Of a stretch of 26,795 bases of DNA, positions 17,001 through 25,244 are shown in pieces; position 1 is the stretch's first letter, and the number at the start of each line of letters is the position of its first letter. Position numbers and translations under genes: made by a program. The DNA is from a virus, in IMG/VR virus record IMGVR_UViG_3300017755_000077, positions 1 to 26,795 of that record; one strand, written 5' to 3'. The notes under the pieces were generated by a model. That model had not been told where the DNA came from. It was given only the letters and a program-made list of their open reading frames with translations, and did not search any database.

Positions 17001-20000
17001 TCTTCTTATAAAGCATAATGAAGTAATTCCTTCACTACATCCTGCAGTTACAGCATCGTCTGATTTATTAATAACAGGATCATTTGTAGATCCTGCTACA
17101 AATATAACTTCATCAGATTATAAAATAGTTTATGAAGCAAATACAGTAACAAGAACATATAGTAATACAAATACAGAAACTTACTTTTTAGATCAACCAG
17201 CAGTAGGATTTAGAAATAGAATTACAAATAAAATACAAAATACTAAAGATTTAAATTTTGGAACAGTATTATCAGGGCAAGTTAGTATTGAAAAAGATCC
17301 ATTTATTAGTCAAAGTTATACTGAAAATTTGAATCAATTAGAAGTTGCTTTTTCACCCCAAGATGAAATAAATGATGATATAATACAGTCTTTAGGATAT
17401 GGTGCAATACAAGAAGTATTAGCAGATCCAAGATTTAGATCATCATCAGATAGTTACTACCCTGAGTTAAGAGATATAGCAAAAGAATATTTTCAAAAAT
17501 ATGAAGGTAGTAATGTGTACGATTATTTAAGATTAATTAAATATTTTGATGATTCACTATTTAAAGCGATCAAAAACTATGTACCAGCTCGTACTAGTGT
17601 GTCTACAGGTATTGTAATACATCAAAATATGTTAGAGCGCAATAGGTATCGAGAACCACAAGTTGATTCATATACTACGCAATCTTATGGGATAACAAAT
17701 ATACCTCTAACAACACAAAATTTAGAACTAACAGGTAGTATTGAATTACATGAAATAACAGGTAGTACAGGGGGTAGTTTAAATAAATATAATATAACAG
17801 GTTCCCAATTAGGTTACTATGGGTTTACTAGAAATGGTGGAAATGCAACTGTTCAACCTTTAGAAGCTAGATCATTGCATACTACTCCATCTATAAATGA
17901 TATGGGTACAGCAACTTCACCTAATGGTAACATTTATGGTGAAATAAATAATTCATTCCCTACAGAATACAACTCAGCAAATCCTGTAGTAACTCCATAT
18001 TTTAAAACTTTAAAACCTATTAAAACAGGATTTTCAATATGGTTAGATACTAATGTGATAACACCGGTTAATGTTATGATTTCTTCATCATTAAGAGGTG
18101 AAATATTTAATCATGAATTTTCTAATGCTTTTAATGGATCTACAGTAATAACATCTCCTTTAGATATTACACCAGATGAAACTATAGCATTTTATGCTTA
18201 TAACCCATCTAATCTATCATCATTATTTTTACAAAATTATGTTGTTAAAACACATGATTATGAAACACCAAATAATCCAATAACACTTCTTCCATTAGGA
18301 GACATTTCATCATCAGCTGATCCATCAGATCAAGCTTATATTGAATATAATCAAACACAAGTAGGATTATTAGGTGAAGTTATAGATAATCAAGAAGAAT
18401 TTTATGATGGAGAATTTAGTGGTAGTACACTTAATGTGGGTCAATTTTATAATACTCAATATAATCCTTACTTAAGAGTAAATAAAGACAGTATAGCAAA
18501 TGATAGAGCAGTTAACTTACCAGTAGTTGATTTTACAAGTGGAACTACTCAAATAAATCCAAGATTAAAACAAGGTGTAAGTTTGGTAACATCTTTATTT
18601 CCAGGTGCATTAAGTACTGGTGTAACAACAGCAGCAGGATTTACGTTTCCAACAACTTTTACTAATGTTCCTATTACAATTACATCTGGAACAGTTACAG
18701 GAACTATATTAGCTACAGTTAAAATCTGTAGCCTAATTGGGAATTCATATGTATGCGAACTTACGATTACAAATACACCACCTCCTTATATAACTGTAGG
18801 AACAACACTCCAAATTCCAGCAAACACAATGACTGGGGTTACTAGTGATGTTGATATGCAAGTAACAGATTCTTCTTTGAATCAATTTAGTAGTATAACT
18901 GCTAATGGTTTTGCAGTTACAAATACAGCTAATAGTTATTATATATTTCTAGCTGGTCAACCTTCAAATTTATTAAATGGTAGAAAATATAATATATCAT
19001 TTGAAGTTTCAAATTATAGTGGAGGTGGTGTAATAGGTCTTTCAACAAAAGATTCAACAGGAATATATAATTTATTTACATTAGGAGCTCCAAATACAAC
19101 ATATGGAATTTATTCTGCTTCATTCCAAACAGCATTTATACCAAATGGCCCAGAAACATTAGCAGCAAGAGTATCAGTATCCCCTGGATTTGGAGGAATT
19201 ATTACTGATTTTAATATTTCACCTAATTATGCAGGTGATTCTTGGTGGGATGATGTTTATGCAGATATTTACTTAAACCCATTACAGCAAGATCAATGGC
19301 AAATTCAAAATACACAAAGTATTATATTTGATAATTCTGATTACAGCCCATTAAACAATAATGTTAATTTAAATAGAAGTAGTAGTACTAGGTTATTATT
19401 ATCATATAATGATGAACAATATCAACCTGAAAACTTTCAAAATGTTGTTACTTACTCATTAAATAATACTAGTGAGTCAATGTTTGCTGATGTACCAGAT
19501 AGTAATTATACACAACTAGCAAGTATAAATCCTAGATATAATGGATCTAGAATAACAAGTTTAGATTACAATAATTTCACTCCATCAGGTACTATAGGTA
19601 TAGTAGATTCTTTACCAGTTCAACCATTTAATAAAAGACAAAGATTACCTTATCAATCTACAGTAGCTCAAAAGTTTATAAATGGAGTTTCAAAATCCGC
19701 AGTAACAGGTTTAGATTCTTGGGAAGGAGATAATTCTTATGGAAAAACAGCAGTAATTAATAAAAATCCTGCTTACATAGCTCATTTCCAAGATTCATTT
19801 GAACAATATAATTATTGGGATTCATATGAATATAATATTGATTCTGTTATTTTTATTCCAACAGAAAGTATAGCATCAAAAAATTATATACCTGATAGTA
19901 TAGGGATAGATGGTACTAACTTTAATAAAAAATTAATGTCATCTGTATTTGAACCTGGTAGAAAAATGGGGATTAGTTATGACCAACAACAATTTTTATA

Positions 20001-21585
20001 TAAAAATATTATAAATAATTCACAATCTATTATAAACTATAACAATTTAACACCAAAAGTAGGATTAGGAAGTAGTATAGATATAGGTGGTGGTTCTACT
20101 AAATTTAAAATTATAAATGGAAATGCAGCAAGTAGATTAGATCTTGCAGTATCATGGTCATATAATTACCAATCTCAAGCTACAGGATCAGGTAATGTGC
20201 CACCAGCTGCATCACCAGGAAATCCATATATTCAATTAAAAGCTCAATTAAATACAATAAAAGATTATGCTCAACCCGGAAACCCTTCAGTAACAAGTGC
20301 AGGATTTTTATTAAGTGGTAGCCGATCTAGTAGGCTTGACTATGCTAGAACTCAAGGTGGATATATTAGTAGGGGGGGATTAAATGAAACTTATTTAGAA
20401 ATATATGGACCTCAATTAGCAAATTTCCACACATTTAATTGCGCAGTATCTGGAGGGTGGTCAGCACCTGAAGCCCAATGTTATTCTAACCCCTACTTAG
20501 TTAGATTTGCTAATAATAATGGAAGTAAATTCCCTGCTTGGGTAGCAAAAGCAAATAAAAGGGATGCACAAAGTTATTATAACTTTACTCCATCAGGTTC
20601 TTTAATGCCCGGGTATGAAGATACTGGTACACCTTATTTAATACAAAGAGGAGATGTTATTAGAGCTGAAGGTACAATTCAAACAGGTGAAGATAGTGAT
20701 GGAGAAAGTTTAGTTAGAGTTGAAGAAAGAGGATTTATTGAAGATTTTACAGTAATGGATGTTCAAGATTATTACTACTCAGCTTCTATGGAATTAGCAC
20801 AGTTAATGACTGGGAATGATGGAGGTAGTAATGCTAGTTCAACATTTGGAGAAGTTGGTACTTTGTATAATACAAGTGGAAATTCAATTGCATCCCAAAA
20901 TATATCAGCTACTAATGCAATTGGATTTGAAAAACCCATAGGAACTGGAGGGGCTACAGTAAGATTTATTTCAGATGGTAGTACTATTACTGAAGCTTAT
21001 ATTAATTATGGAGGTGTTTCGACATTTGCTGCTTCAAATCCCAATTATGCAGTTGGTCAAACATACACATTTGCGGCAAATACCTTAAACACCCCAGGAG
21101 GTGGTTTAGGAGTATCACAAGCAATTACAGTAGAAATACAAGTATGTAATATGAAAAACCATATTGTTGTTGTTGGGGGTGTTAGTACTTTACAATCAAA
21201 TACGGGATCTGATAATAATTTTGAGATTTGTACTATAAATGCTTGTAATGACCCAATTACATTTCAATGTTATAGTGCAGGAACATATGCTGTAAGATAT
21301 CCTACATTTCTTAAAACAGACAGAAATCCATTAGAAGTTCTTGCAGGACTTACTGATTATCATGTTACTAAATTTACAATTCGAAGACAATTAGAAGATG
21401 AAACATCAGTTATGGGTTATAATATAAGTCCACCTTCTGGCTCAGAGGGGGCATTTACCCCATCTGGACCTGGATTTTTAATACCAGATGATTTAACTAC
21501 AATTCAAAAGGATAATGCTTTAAATATTATTAATGATTTAAGAGCTAAAAATGCATTTCCAGGTAAAGCAGAAAATAAATCATAA
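14095..21585 (+). CDS. Giant baseplate protein, gp7/P2 gpI-like with LamG-like region
   Basis: 2496 residues, more than twice T4 gp7 (1032). Residues about 570-640 contain NYWDPNYSWADYVEQL, then KRLYHNMSYLVKKKGTVAGL and RQLINIWG, which match the P2 gpI (T4 gp7-like) signature of a Trp-rich start and a KGT...LR...G helix. Residues about 660-950 form a LamG/jelly-roll-like region ending QEFRYYSHDISE, with LYGT repeats near 850. Residues 1117-1187 (ELRDIAKEYFQKYEGSNVYD ... FVPAR-like NYVPARTS, then GIVIHQNMLERNRYRE) look like a conserved wedge segment. About 1483-1600 and 2287-2350 are beta modules, the second like those in other proteins here; 1606-1712 is CBM-like. It probably forms the outer wedge and carries adhesin-like domains. 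Confidence 0.75.
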   Translation: MTEIPVSSSMQQINPSLLFNDGFELENSSLIPNEDYSGSFTPGINQIEFYVYDSQKSIQYSDYNFLDYQITQNTTPDANPVGANTEQLANPVVGNSTTDVVNINPEEDIYNAGYSNGVLYGVYNFINNQLSSSIDNKYFISEISGDRTEIRIKSNYITPTQMKSSYISFENTLNTPKYFDEFYITFGENEYHIGVNSQYDAGLNTNTANTEADKTPGEPSILIKLFDPLPSRYQVLNELYVVTKTAETQVYEVDFVEDLSVISDTIALKGPNINLDIKDFVNNSTTYKNKNELLNTESSGSKDQFLSILDQKGIKLTPNYSTSSFDQFVNFSSAKERTKNFYTKVSRIQSYENDIAAINPITGSNPTPQISQSIAGLYTKIEEEIRSFDGWDYYLYYNTASDSYPKDLAISNDFPFPLLNTGSTEVLEWLGSDVENSQYYGGVLLSASLYDNNNQNYLYYTIPTFITEQNNNDNYVDFVNMVGQSFDELWLYTKTITNKLNTTNVLDEGVPLSLADDVVTSLGYTGFGNNYNNQDNFIGLAGNDDGVYVPPTGSELINHYIAINNGEIVNYWDPNYSWADYVEQLITKGFPYPIDDVSKEIFKRLYHNMSYLVKKKGTVAGLRQLINIWGIPNTILRINEFGGKNKDQTDDYDLWYERYSYAYSPVANSYRASASAIVPWMPLERNRIADAGAYVVPDGVALRFKTTGYPSSSFAGSFDKQTIAAKKSNGLDDKEFDWGITLNYTGSTSGSYSGSSNSDYRDWAEMQFYISGAAADGGNAISDPIYLPFYNKDWWSVILQRNEHVAYTNNSNRVTYTLYVKNKIYNGWDGNSLGFEGSASLDSFDVSGGGLYGTGLYGTALYGAQISGSLNYAWNKFGTNANDGVYIGGRINGTEVGGLTTNLAGQAFSGSFQEFRYYSHDISESVFNDFVMNPESIEGNASVGNESSFDIVNFRAPLGNELESLFTSSLLIKHNEVIPSLHPAVTASSDLLITGSFVDPATNITSSDYKIVYEANTVTRTYSNTNTETYFLDQPAVGFRNRITNKIQNTKDLNFGTVLSGQVSIEKDPFISQSYTENLNQLEVAFSPQDEINDDIIQSLGYGAIQEVLADPRFRSSSDSYYPELRDIAKEYFQKYEGSNVYDYLRLIKYFDDSLFKAIKNYVPARTSVSTGIVIHQNMLERNRYREPQVDSYTTQSYGITNIPLTTQNLELTGSIELHEITGSTGGSLNKYNITGSQLGYYGFTRNGGNATVQPLEARSLHTTPSINDMGTATSPNGNIYGEINNSFPTEYNSANPVVTPYFKTLKPIKTGFSIWLDTNVITPVNVMISSSLRGEIFNHEFSNAFNGSTVITSPLDITPDETIAFYAYNPSNLSSLFLQNYVVKTHDYETPNNPITLLPLGDISSSADPSDQAYIEYNQTQVGLLGEVIDNQEEFYDGEFSGSTLNVGQFYNTQYNPYLRVNKDSIANDRAVNLPVVDFTSGTTQINPRLKQGVSLVTSLFPGALSTGVTTAAGFTFPTTFTNVPITITSGTVTGTILATVKICSLIGNSYVCELTITNTPPPYITVGTTLQIPANTMTGVTSDVDMQVTDSSLNQFSSITANGFAVTNTANSYYIFLAGQPSNLLNGRKYNISFEVSNYSGGGVIGLSTKDSTGIYNLFTLGAPNTTYGIYSASFQTAFIPNGPETLAARVSVSPGFGGIITDFNISPNYAGDSWWDDVYADIYLNPLQQDQWQIQNTQSIIFDNSDYSPLNNNVNLNRSSSTRLLLSYNDEQYQPENFQNVVTYSLNNTSESMFADVPDSNYTQLASINPRYNGSRITSLDYNNFTPSGTIGIVDSLPVQPFNKRQRLPYQSTVAQKFINGVSKSAVTGLDSWEGDNSYGKTAVINKNPAYIAHFQDSFEQYNYWDSYEYNIDSVIFIPTESIASKNYIPDSIGIDGTNFNKKLMSSVFEPGRKMGISYDQQQFLYKNIINNSQSIINYNNLTPKVGLGSSIDIGGGSTKFKIINGNAASRLDLAVSWSYNYQSQATGSGNVPPAASPGNPYIQLKAQLNTIKDYAQPGNPSVTSAGFLLSGSRSSRLDYARTQGGYISRGGLNETYLEIYGPQLANFHTFNCAVSGGWSAPEAQCYSNPYLVRFANNNGSKFPAWVAKANKRDAQSYYNFTPSGSLMPGYEDTGTPYLIQRGDVIRAEGTIQTGEDSDGESLVRVEERGFIEDFTVMDVQDYYYSASMELAQLMTGNDGGSNASSTFGEVGTLYNTSGNSIASQNISATNAIGFEKPIGTGGATVRFISDGSTITEAYINYGGVSTFAASNPNYAVGQTYTFAANTLNTPGGGLGVSQAITVEIQVCNMKNHIVVVGGVSTLQSNTGSDNNFEICTINACNDPITFQCYSAGTYAVRYPTFLKTDRNPLEVLAGLTDYHVTKFTIRRQLEDETSVMGYNISPPSGSEGAFTPSGPGFLIPDDLTTIQKDNALNIINDLRAKNAFPGKAENKS

Positions 21586-21607
21586 CTTGGAGTAAAAACA
21601 AAAAAAA

Positions 21608-21623
21608 CGTATATTTATAAATA
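21608..21623 (+). promoter_or_regulatory. Candidate promoter upstream of the 21637 gene
   Basis: CGTATATTTATAAATA (21608-21623) lies in the 51-base gap after the giant baseplate gene. TTG at 21587-21589 is 20 bases before TATATTTA (21610-21617), matching the Bacteroidota TTG/TAnnTTTG spacing. TATAAATA (21616-21623) also equals the T4 late core. Either gives a short leader to ATG 21637. This is the best of the candidate sites. Confidence 0.5.
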
Positions 21624-21636
21624 AAAATATTATAAC

Positions 21637-22320
21637 ATGGGATATTTAAATAATCAAGTCATAACCGTAGATGCTATTTTGACCAAAAAAGGAAGAGAAT
21701 TATTAGCAGCCGGTGACGGATCTTTCAATATTACACAATTTGCATTATCAGATGATGAAGTGGATTATACATTATATAATCCAAATCACCCATCAGGATC
21801 AGCTTATTATGGAGAGGCAATTGAAAATATGCCTTTATTAGAAGCATTTCCGGATGAAAATCAAATGATGAAGTATAAATTGGTAACTTTAAATAGAGGA
21901 ACTCAAGTAATGCCTATCATAGCAGGTGTTCCTCCATCAATTAAAGAAGCACAATTATCACCAATTACCATTTCCCCAAATACTTTAAATTATTTAAGTG
22001 GGACACAAACAGAACCATCAGGATATTCATTTACTCTTTCAGATGCAAGAATTGTAACAAATAATGGATTTGTAGGTACAGGAATTGCTACTAAAGCAGC
22101 AGATAGTTTAGCTGTTCAAAATAATAACCAAACTATAACAAATGGTACTTCTACTTCATTAACAGTAATAGGTACTTCTTGTACATTAACCCCAACGGGA
22201 AATAATGTAATATTTGGTACTGGTACTACATTATATGCTACTTTAATTGTTGTTGGATTAGATAGTGGAGCAAGAGTTCAAATTCCAGTATTAGTAACAA
22301 GAACAACTTTTACATCTTAA
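21637..22320 (+). CDS. Putative virion structural protein
   Basis: 227 residues. The N-terminal 95 residues (MGYLNNQVITVDAILTKKGR, then ITQFALSDDEVDYTLYNPNH and EAIENMPLLEAFPDENQMMK) form a compact segment that I recall as common in uncultured T4-like phage structural genes, without a defined function. Residues 110-227 are beta-rich and Thr-rich, resembling an Ig-like domain. There is no signal peptide. It opens a group of three structural genes behind its own promoter-like site, so it may be made at a different level from the baseplate genes. The call is by position and composition. Confidence 0.7.
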   Translation: MGYLNNQVITVDAILTKKGRELLAAGDGSFNITQFALSDDEVDYTLYNPNHPSGSAYYGEAIENMPLLEAFPDENQMMKYKLVTLNRGTQVMPIIAGVPPSIKEAQLSPITISPNTLNYLSGTQTEPSGYSFTLSDARIVTNNGFVGTGIATKAADSLAVQNNNQTITNGTSTSLTVIGTSCTLTPTGNNVIFGTGTTLYATLIVVGLDSGARVQIPVLVTRTTFTS

Positions 22321-22333
22321 TAAATAATAAATT

Positions 22334-23410
22334 ATGGCAGATACATCAACACAAACAGTAAAAGGAGCATATGTTACTTTAACATCAGATGATAAAGTAC
22401 TTACTACAGATGCTGTAACAGCAGCAATGTGGAGTGGTAATAATCCCACTTTAAAATCTTTTTACTCAAGCTCAGTTCAAGCATCCAGTAATGCATCTCA
22501 ATATTATATAACAGTTTATCAAACAGCCTCTACAGAAGTAAGTGCTGAAGTTCAGTTTGATGTAGCTTATTGTGATTCAGTTGGAAGTGGAAGTGAATTT
22601 TTAAATAACTTAGTAACAGGATCAACTCCTACAAGAACCAATTATGGTCAATATAGAAATTTAGTATTAGGTGATGAAAATGCTTCATTTATATTTGGTA
22701 ATCAATCATCATCATATTTTTATGCTTTACCTATAGAAAGAGCAAGATATAAACAATCTATATTACCTGGTACTTGGACAATGAATATATCAGGTACACA
22801 AGTTGCTAATGAATTAACTCTAACAGATGATAGTAAAGCTTCAACAACAGTAACATTTACAGATGCTGGTAGAGTATATAATATAGTATCAGGTTCAGCA
22901 GGAGTTGTTAATCAAACAGTTAATACCAGTGGGTGGACTGAAAATTCAGGATCTTATGGTTGGGTATTACCAGATGTAGATTTATTATTATTAAATGGAG
23001 AAGCTTTAGATGGTTTAAAAGCTGATGGAGGTTTAGAATTAGCAACAAGTCGTTCATTTGATACATTAGGTAATAATCCATTTAGAGTAATTGATGCTTT
23101 GAGAAGAGCTGGTAATCAAAATAATGATACTAAAGGATTTACTCTTAATTCTAAAGAAGATTTATCATCTGATTTTTATTTTTGTAGAGCAAGAAATAGT
23201 GAATATAATTATTCCTCAAACCCATCATTTATATCATCATCAACTGGTGCTATAGTATTTGATTCATTTATTGATAACCCAACAACATATATTACAACAG
23301 TTGGATTATATAATGATGCACAAGAATTATTAGCTGTAGCTAAATTATCAAGACCATTAGAAAAAGACTTTACAAAAGAACTTCTTGTAAGAGTTAAATT
23401 AGATTTTTAA
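22334..23410 (+). CDS. Putative tail/virion structural protein (paralogue 1)
   Basis: 358 residues, beta-rich, rich in Ser, Thr and Asn, with no signal peptide. The C-terminal 78 residues (FYFCRARNSEYNYSSNPSF ... GAIVFDSFIDN ... PTTYITTVGLYNDAQELLAV followed by AKLSRPLEK) closely parallel the end of the next protein. The two therefore share a C-terminal module, probably by gene duplication. Residues about 85-160 include PTRTNYGQYRNLVLGDENAS and IERARYKQSILPGTW, also suggestive of a virion fold. Candidates are a tail sheath-associated, fibre or decoration protein. It begins 13 bases after the previous stop. Confidence 0.7.
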   Translation: MADTSTQTVKGAYVTLTSDDKVLTTDAVTAAMWSGNNPTLKSFYSSSVQASSNASQYYITVYQTASTEVSAEVQFDVAYCDSVGSGSEFLNNLVTGSTPTRTNYGQYRNLVLGDENASFIFGNQSSSYFYALPIERARYKQSILPGTWTMNISGTQVANELTLTDDSKASTTVTFTDAGRVYNIVSGSAGVVNQTVNTSGWTENSGSYGWVLPDVDLLLLNGEALDGLKADGGLELATSRSFDTLGNNPFRVIDALRRAGNQNNDTKGFTLNSKEDLSSDFYFCRARNSEYNYSSNPSFISSSTGAIVFDSFIDNPTTYITTVGLYNDAQELLAVAKLSRPLEKDFTKELLVRVKLDF

Positions 23411-23416
23411 AATGGA

Positions 23417-24733
23417 ATGGCTGTATTTAAACAATTTAATACAAATCAAGTAGTTGTAGCTCCATTTAATGCTAATAAAAGATTTGCATATAGTGGCTAT
23501 GAAGTAACAGCATCTGATGTTGGGATAGAATACTATCAAACAGTACAAGGTCCTTACAAATCAGGTTCTTACTCAACAGGGTTTACTAGTATAACAGATG
23601 GTGTATTAGTATTTAATAGTGTAAAACAGTTATATTATAGTAATTATTTAACATCATCAACTGGAGATGAAGTTTCAACATCAAGTTTATTTCCTGGTGC
23701 TTCTGAGGCTTATGATCAACAAGTTGGAATTATAACAGGTCCAAGATATGAAAATTACTTACAAACATCATTAACTCAATCTAGATATTTTTCACAATTT
23801 AATTCTCAATTTAACACTGTAGGACCATCTGTCATTTCAATTCCTTCAAAGTTATTTGGTGAACAAATTCCACCCACTTGCTTTCAATTTGAATATACAT
23901 CATCACAAAACCAAACAAGAAGTTTAGTCACAGATGATGGTGAAGGTAATCTAATGGTTACTTATAATAGTGGAGAAGCTAGACTAGGGGTATCCGACCC
24001 AACATTACAAGAAAAAGTAGGTGATATATTTTATTCACAAGGTATAGCAGTATTTACAGGACCAGATAGTGGTTCTTTGCAAGACTTTCCAAAAAGAATG
24101 GGGCTTAGTGGTAATACTGGTTTTAATAACAATGTATATTCATCATCAATACAATTCTCATCTTCAATACAAATTAGAGAAAATCAATATAAATGTGTTG
24201 TAAGAGACAATGAATATTCATATACTACCAACCCATCAGCATTAAGACCTTTAGGGGAATTAAATAGAACACCTAACCAATTATCAGGATCAATAGTTGT
24301 ATCAAGTTTCAATGATGGAGGTTCAGTTGGGGTATATGAACTTCCTTTAATTAATAGTAGTGGTTTTGAGGGAAGTGGGGGTTCTGTAAATGTAACAATA
24401 GCATCTGATGGAACTGTATCAGATATAACAGTAGTAAATGTAGGTAAAGGATATTCCCCAAATGACAAATATGGTATTAATTTATCATCAACAGGTGGAG
24501 TAGGAATAATTGGTTTTGAACTAACATTAGCAGATGTTACAAATTTAGGAACAGAAAATACAAATGAAACATATTATGATTTTGCAACAGGATCATATTT
24601 TAGCCCCTATGTAACTACCATAGGACTTTATAATGAAAGCTATCAATTAGTAGCAGTAGGTAAGTTATCACAACCAATACCTATTTCATTATATGTGGAT
24701 ACAACATTCGTAGTTAATTTTGATACATGGTAA
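23417..24733 (+). CDS. Putative tail/virion structural protein (paralogue 2)
   Basis: 438 residues, beta-rich. The region from 258 (YKCVVRDNEYSYTTNPSA) and the end (PYVTTIGLYNESYQLVAVGK) match the paralogue at 22334. Between them, about residues 301-396 hold an extra Gly/Ser-rich stretch that the paralogue lacks. The start at 23417 is one of two in-frame-independent ATGs: an ATG at 23412 lies in another frame and is ignored. The stop is 6 bases past the next gene's first ATG. Function as a virion surface or fibre protein is inferred from the neighbourhood. Confidence 0.7.
   Translation: MAVFKQFNTNQVVVAPFNANKRFAYSGYEVTASDVGIEYYQTVQGPYKSGSYSTGFTSITDGVLVFNSVKQLYYSNYLTSSTGDEVSTSSLFPGASEAYDQQVGIITGPRYENYLQTSLTQSRYFSQFNSQFNTVGPSVISIPSKLFGEQIPPTCFQFEYTSSQNQTRSLVTDDGEGNLMVTYNSGEARLGVSDPTLQEKVGDIFYSQGIAVFTGPDSGSLQDFPKRMGLSGNTGFNNNVYSSSIQFSSSIQIRENQYKCVVRDNEYSYTTNPSALRPLGELNRTPNQLSGSIVVSSFNDGGSVGVYELPLINSSGFEGSGGSVNVTIASDGTVSDITVVNVGKGYSPNDKYGINLSSTGGVGIIGFELTLADVTNLGTENTNETYYDFATGSYFSPYVTTIGLYNESYQLVAVGKLSQPIPISLYVDTTFVVNFDTW
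24317..24604 (+). other. Inserted beta-module absent from the paralogous gene
   Basis: Relative to the protein at 22334, residues about 301-396 of the 438-residue protein are extra: the matching sequence stops at SSFND and resumes at SPYVTTIGLY. The insert holds GSVNVTIASDGTVSDITVVN then VGKGYSPNDKYG, the same pattern seen in the 479-residue protein. Boundaries are read by eye and could shift by several residues. Confidence 0.65.
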
Positions 24734-25218
24734 ACATGCCCACAACCGCAACCTGGACACACCAGGGAAGGGTTATAACATCAATAAAGGATATGCCAGA
24801 AGGTACTTACGGATTTATATATGAAGTAATATATAAACCAACAGACGTAAGATACATTGGTAAAAAAGTGCTTTATTTTGAACGAAATAAAAGATTAGGA
24901 AAAAAAGCATTAAAAATTCTACAAGAAGAAAGATCCAAACAAGGTCTTAGAGGACGTACTCCCGCAAAACAAAAAGTAATTACTGAATCAGATTGGAAAG
25001 ATTATTTTGGATCCCAAAAAGAAATACTTACATTATCCAAAAAAGATAATTCTGGTAAAAATTGGGAAAAACGCATACTACAATATGTTCCTACTAAAAA
25101 ATTACTTACATATTATGAAACTAAATACTTATTTGAAAAAGGAATATTAGAAAATAAGTATAGTTCTCACATTAATGACAACATTTTAGGTAAGTTTTTT
25201 AGGAAAGACTTTGATTAG
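24727..25218 (+). CDS. GIY-YIG-like nuclease
   Basis: 163 residues. YGFIYEV (residues 28-34) and YIGKK (43-47) form the paired GIY-YIG signature with usual spacing. Further features of phage members follow: SDWKDYFGS (about 92-101), a likely catalytic Glu in YYETKYLFEKG and Asn-rich NDNILGKFF near the end. GIY-YIG enzymes cut DNA using a divalent metal. Possible roles are host-DNA degradation, DNA repair or homing. It bridges the structural and replication genes. The first ATG overlaps the previous stop by 7 bases; ATG 24736 (Met4) is an alternative start without overlap. The motif match is good but the exact subfamily is open. Confidence 0.72.
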   Translation: MVNMPTTATWTHQGRVITSIKDMPEGTYGFIYEVIYKPTDVRYIGKKVLYFERNKRLGKKALKILQEERSKQGLRGRTPAKQKVITESDWKDYFGSQKEILTLSKKDNSGKNWEKRILQYVPTKKLLTYYETKYLFEKGILENKYSSHINDNILGKFFRKDFD

Positions 25219-25230
25219 CAAAATATTTTT

Positions 25231-25240
25231 CGTATATTAC
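25231..25240 (+). promoter_or_regulatory. Candidate promoter at the start of the primase gene
   Basis: CGTATATTAC (25231-25240) lies in the 26-base gap before ATG 25245. TTTG at 25210-25213 is 19 bases before TATATTAC, the preferred Bacteroidota -33/-7 spacing. The box ends 4 bases before the ATG, so transcription would begin near or past it; the mRNA may be leaderless or the site may be coincidental. Confidence 0.4.
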
Positions 25241-25244
25241 CGTT

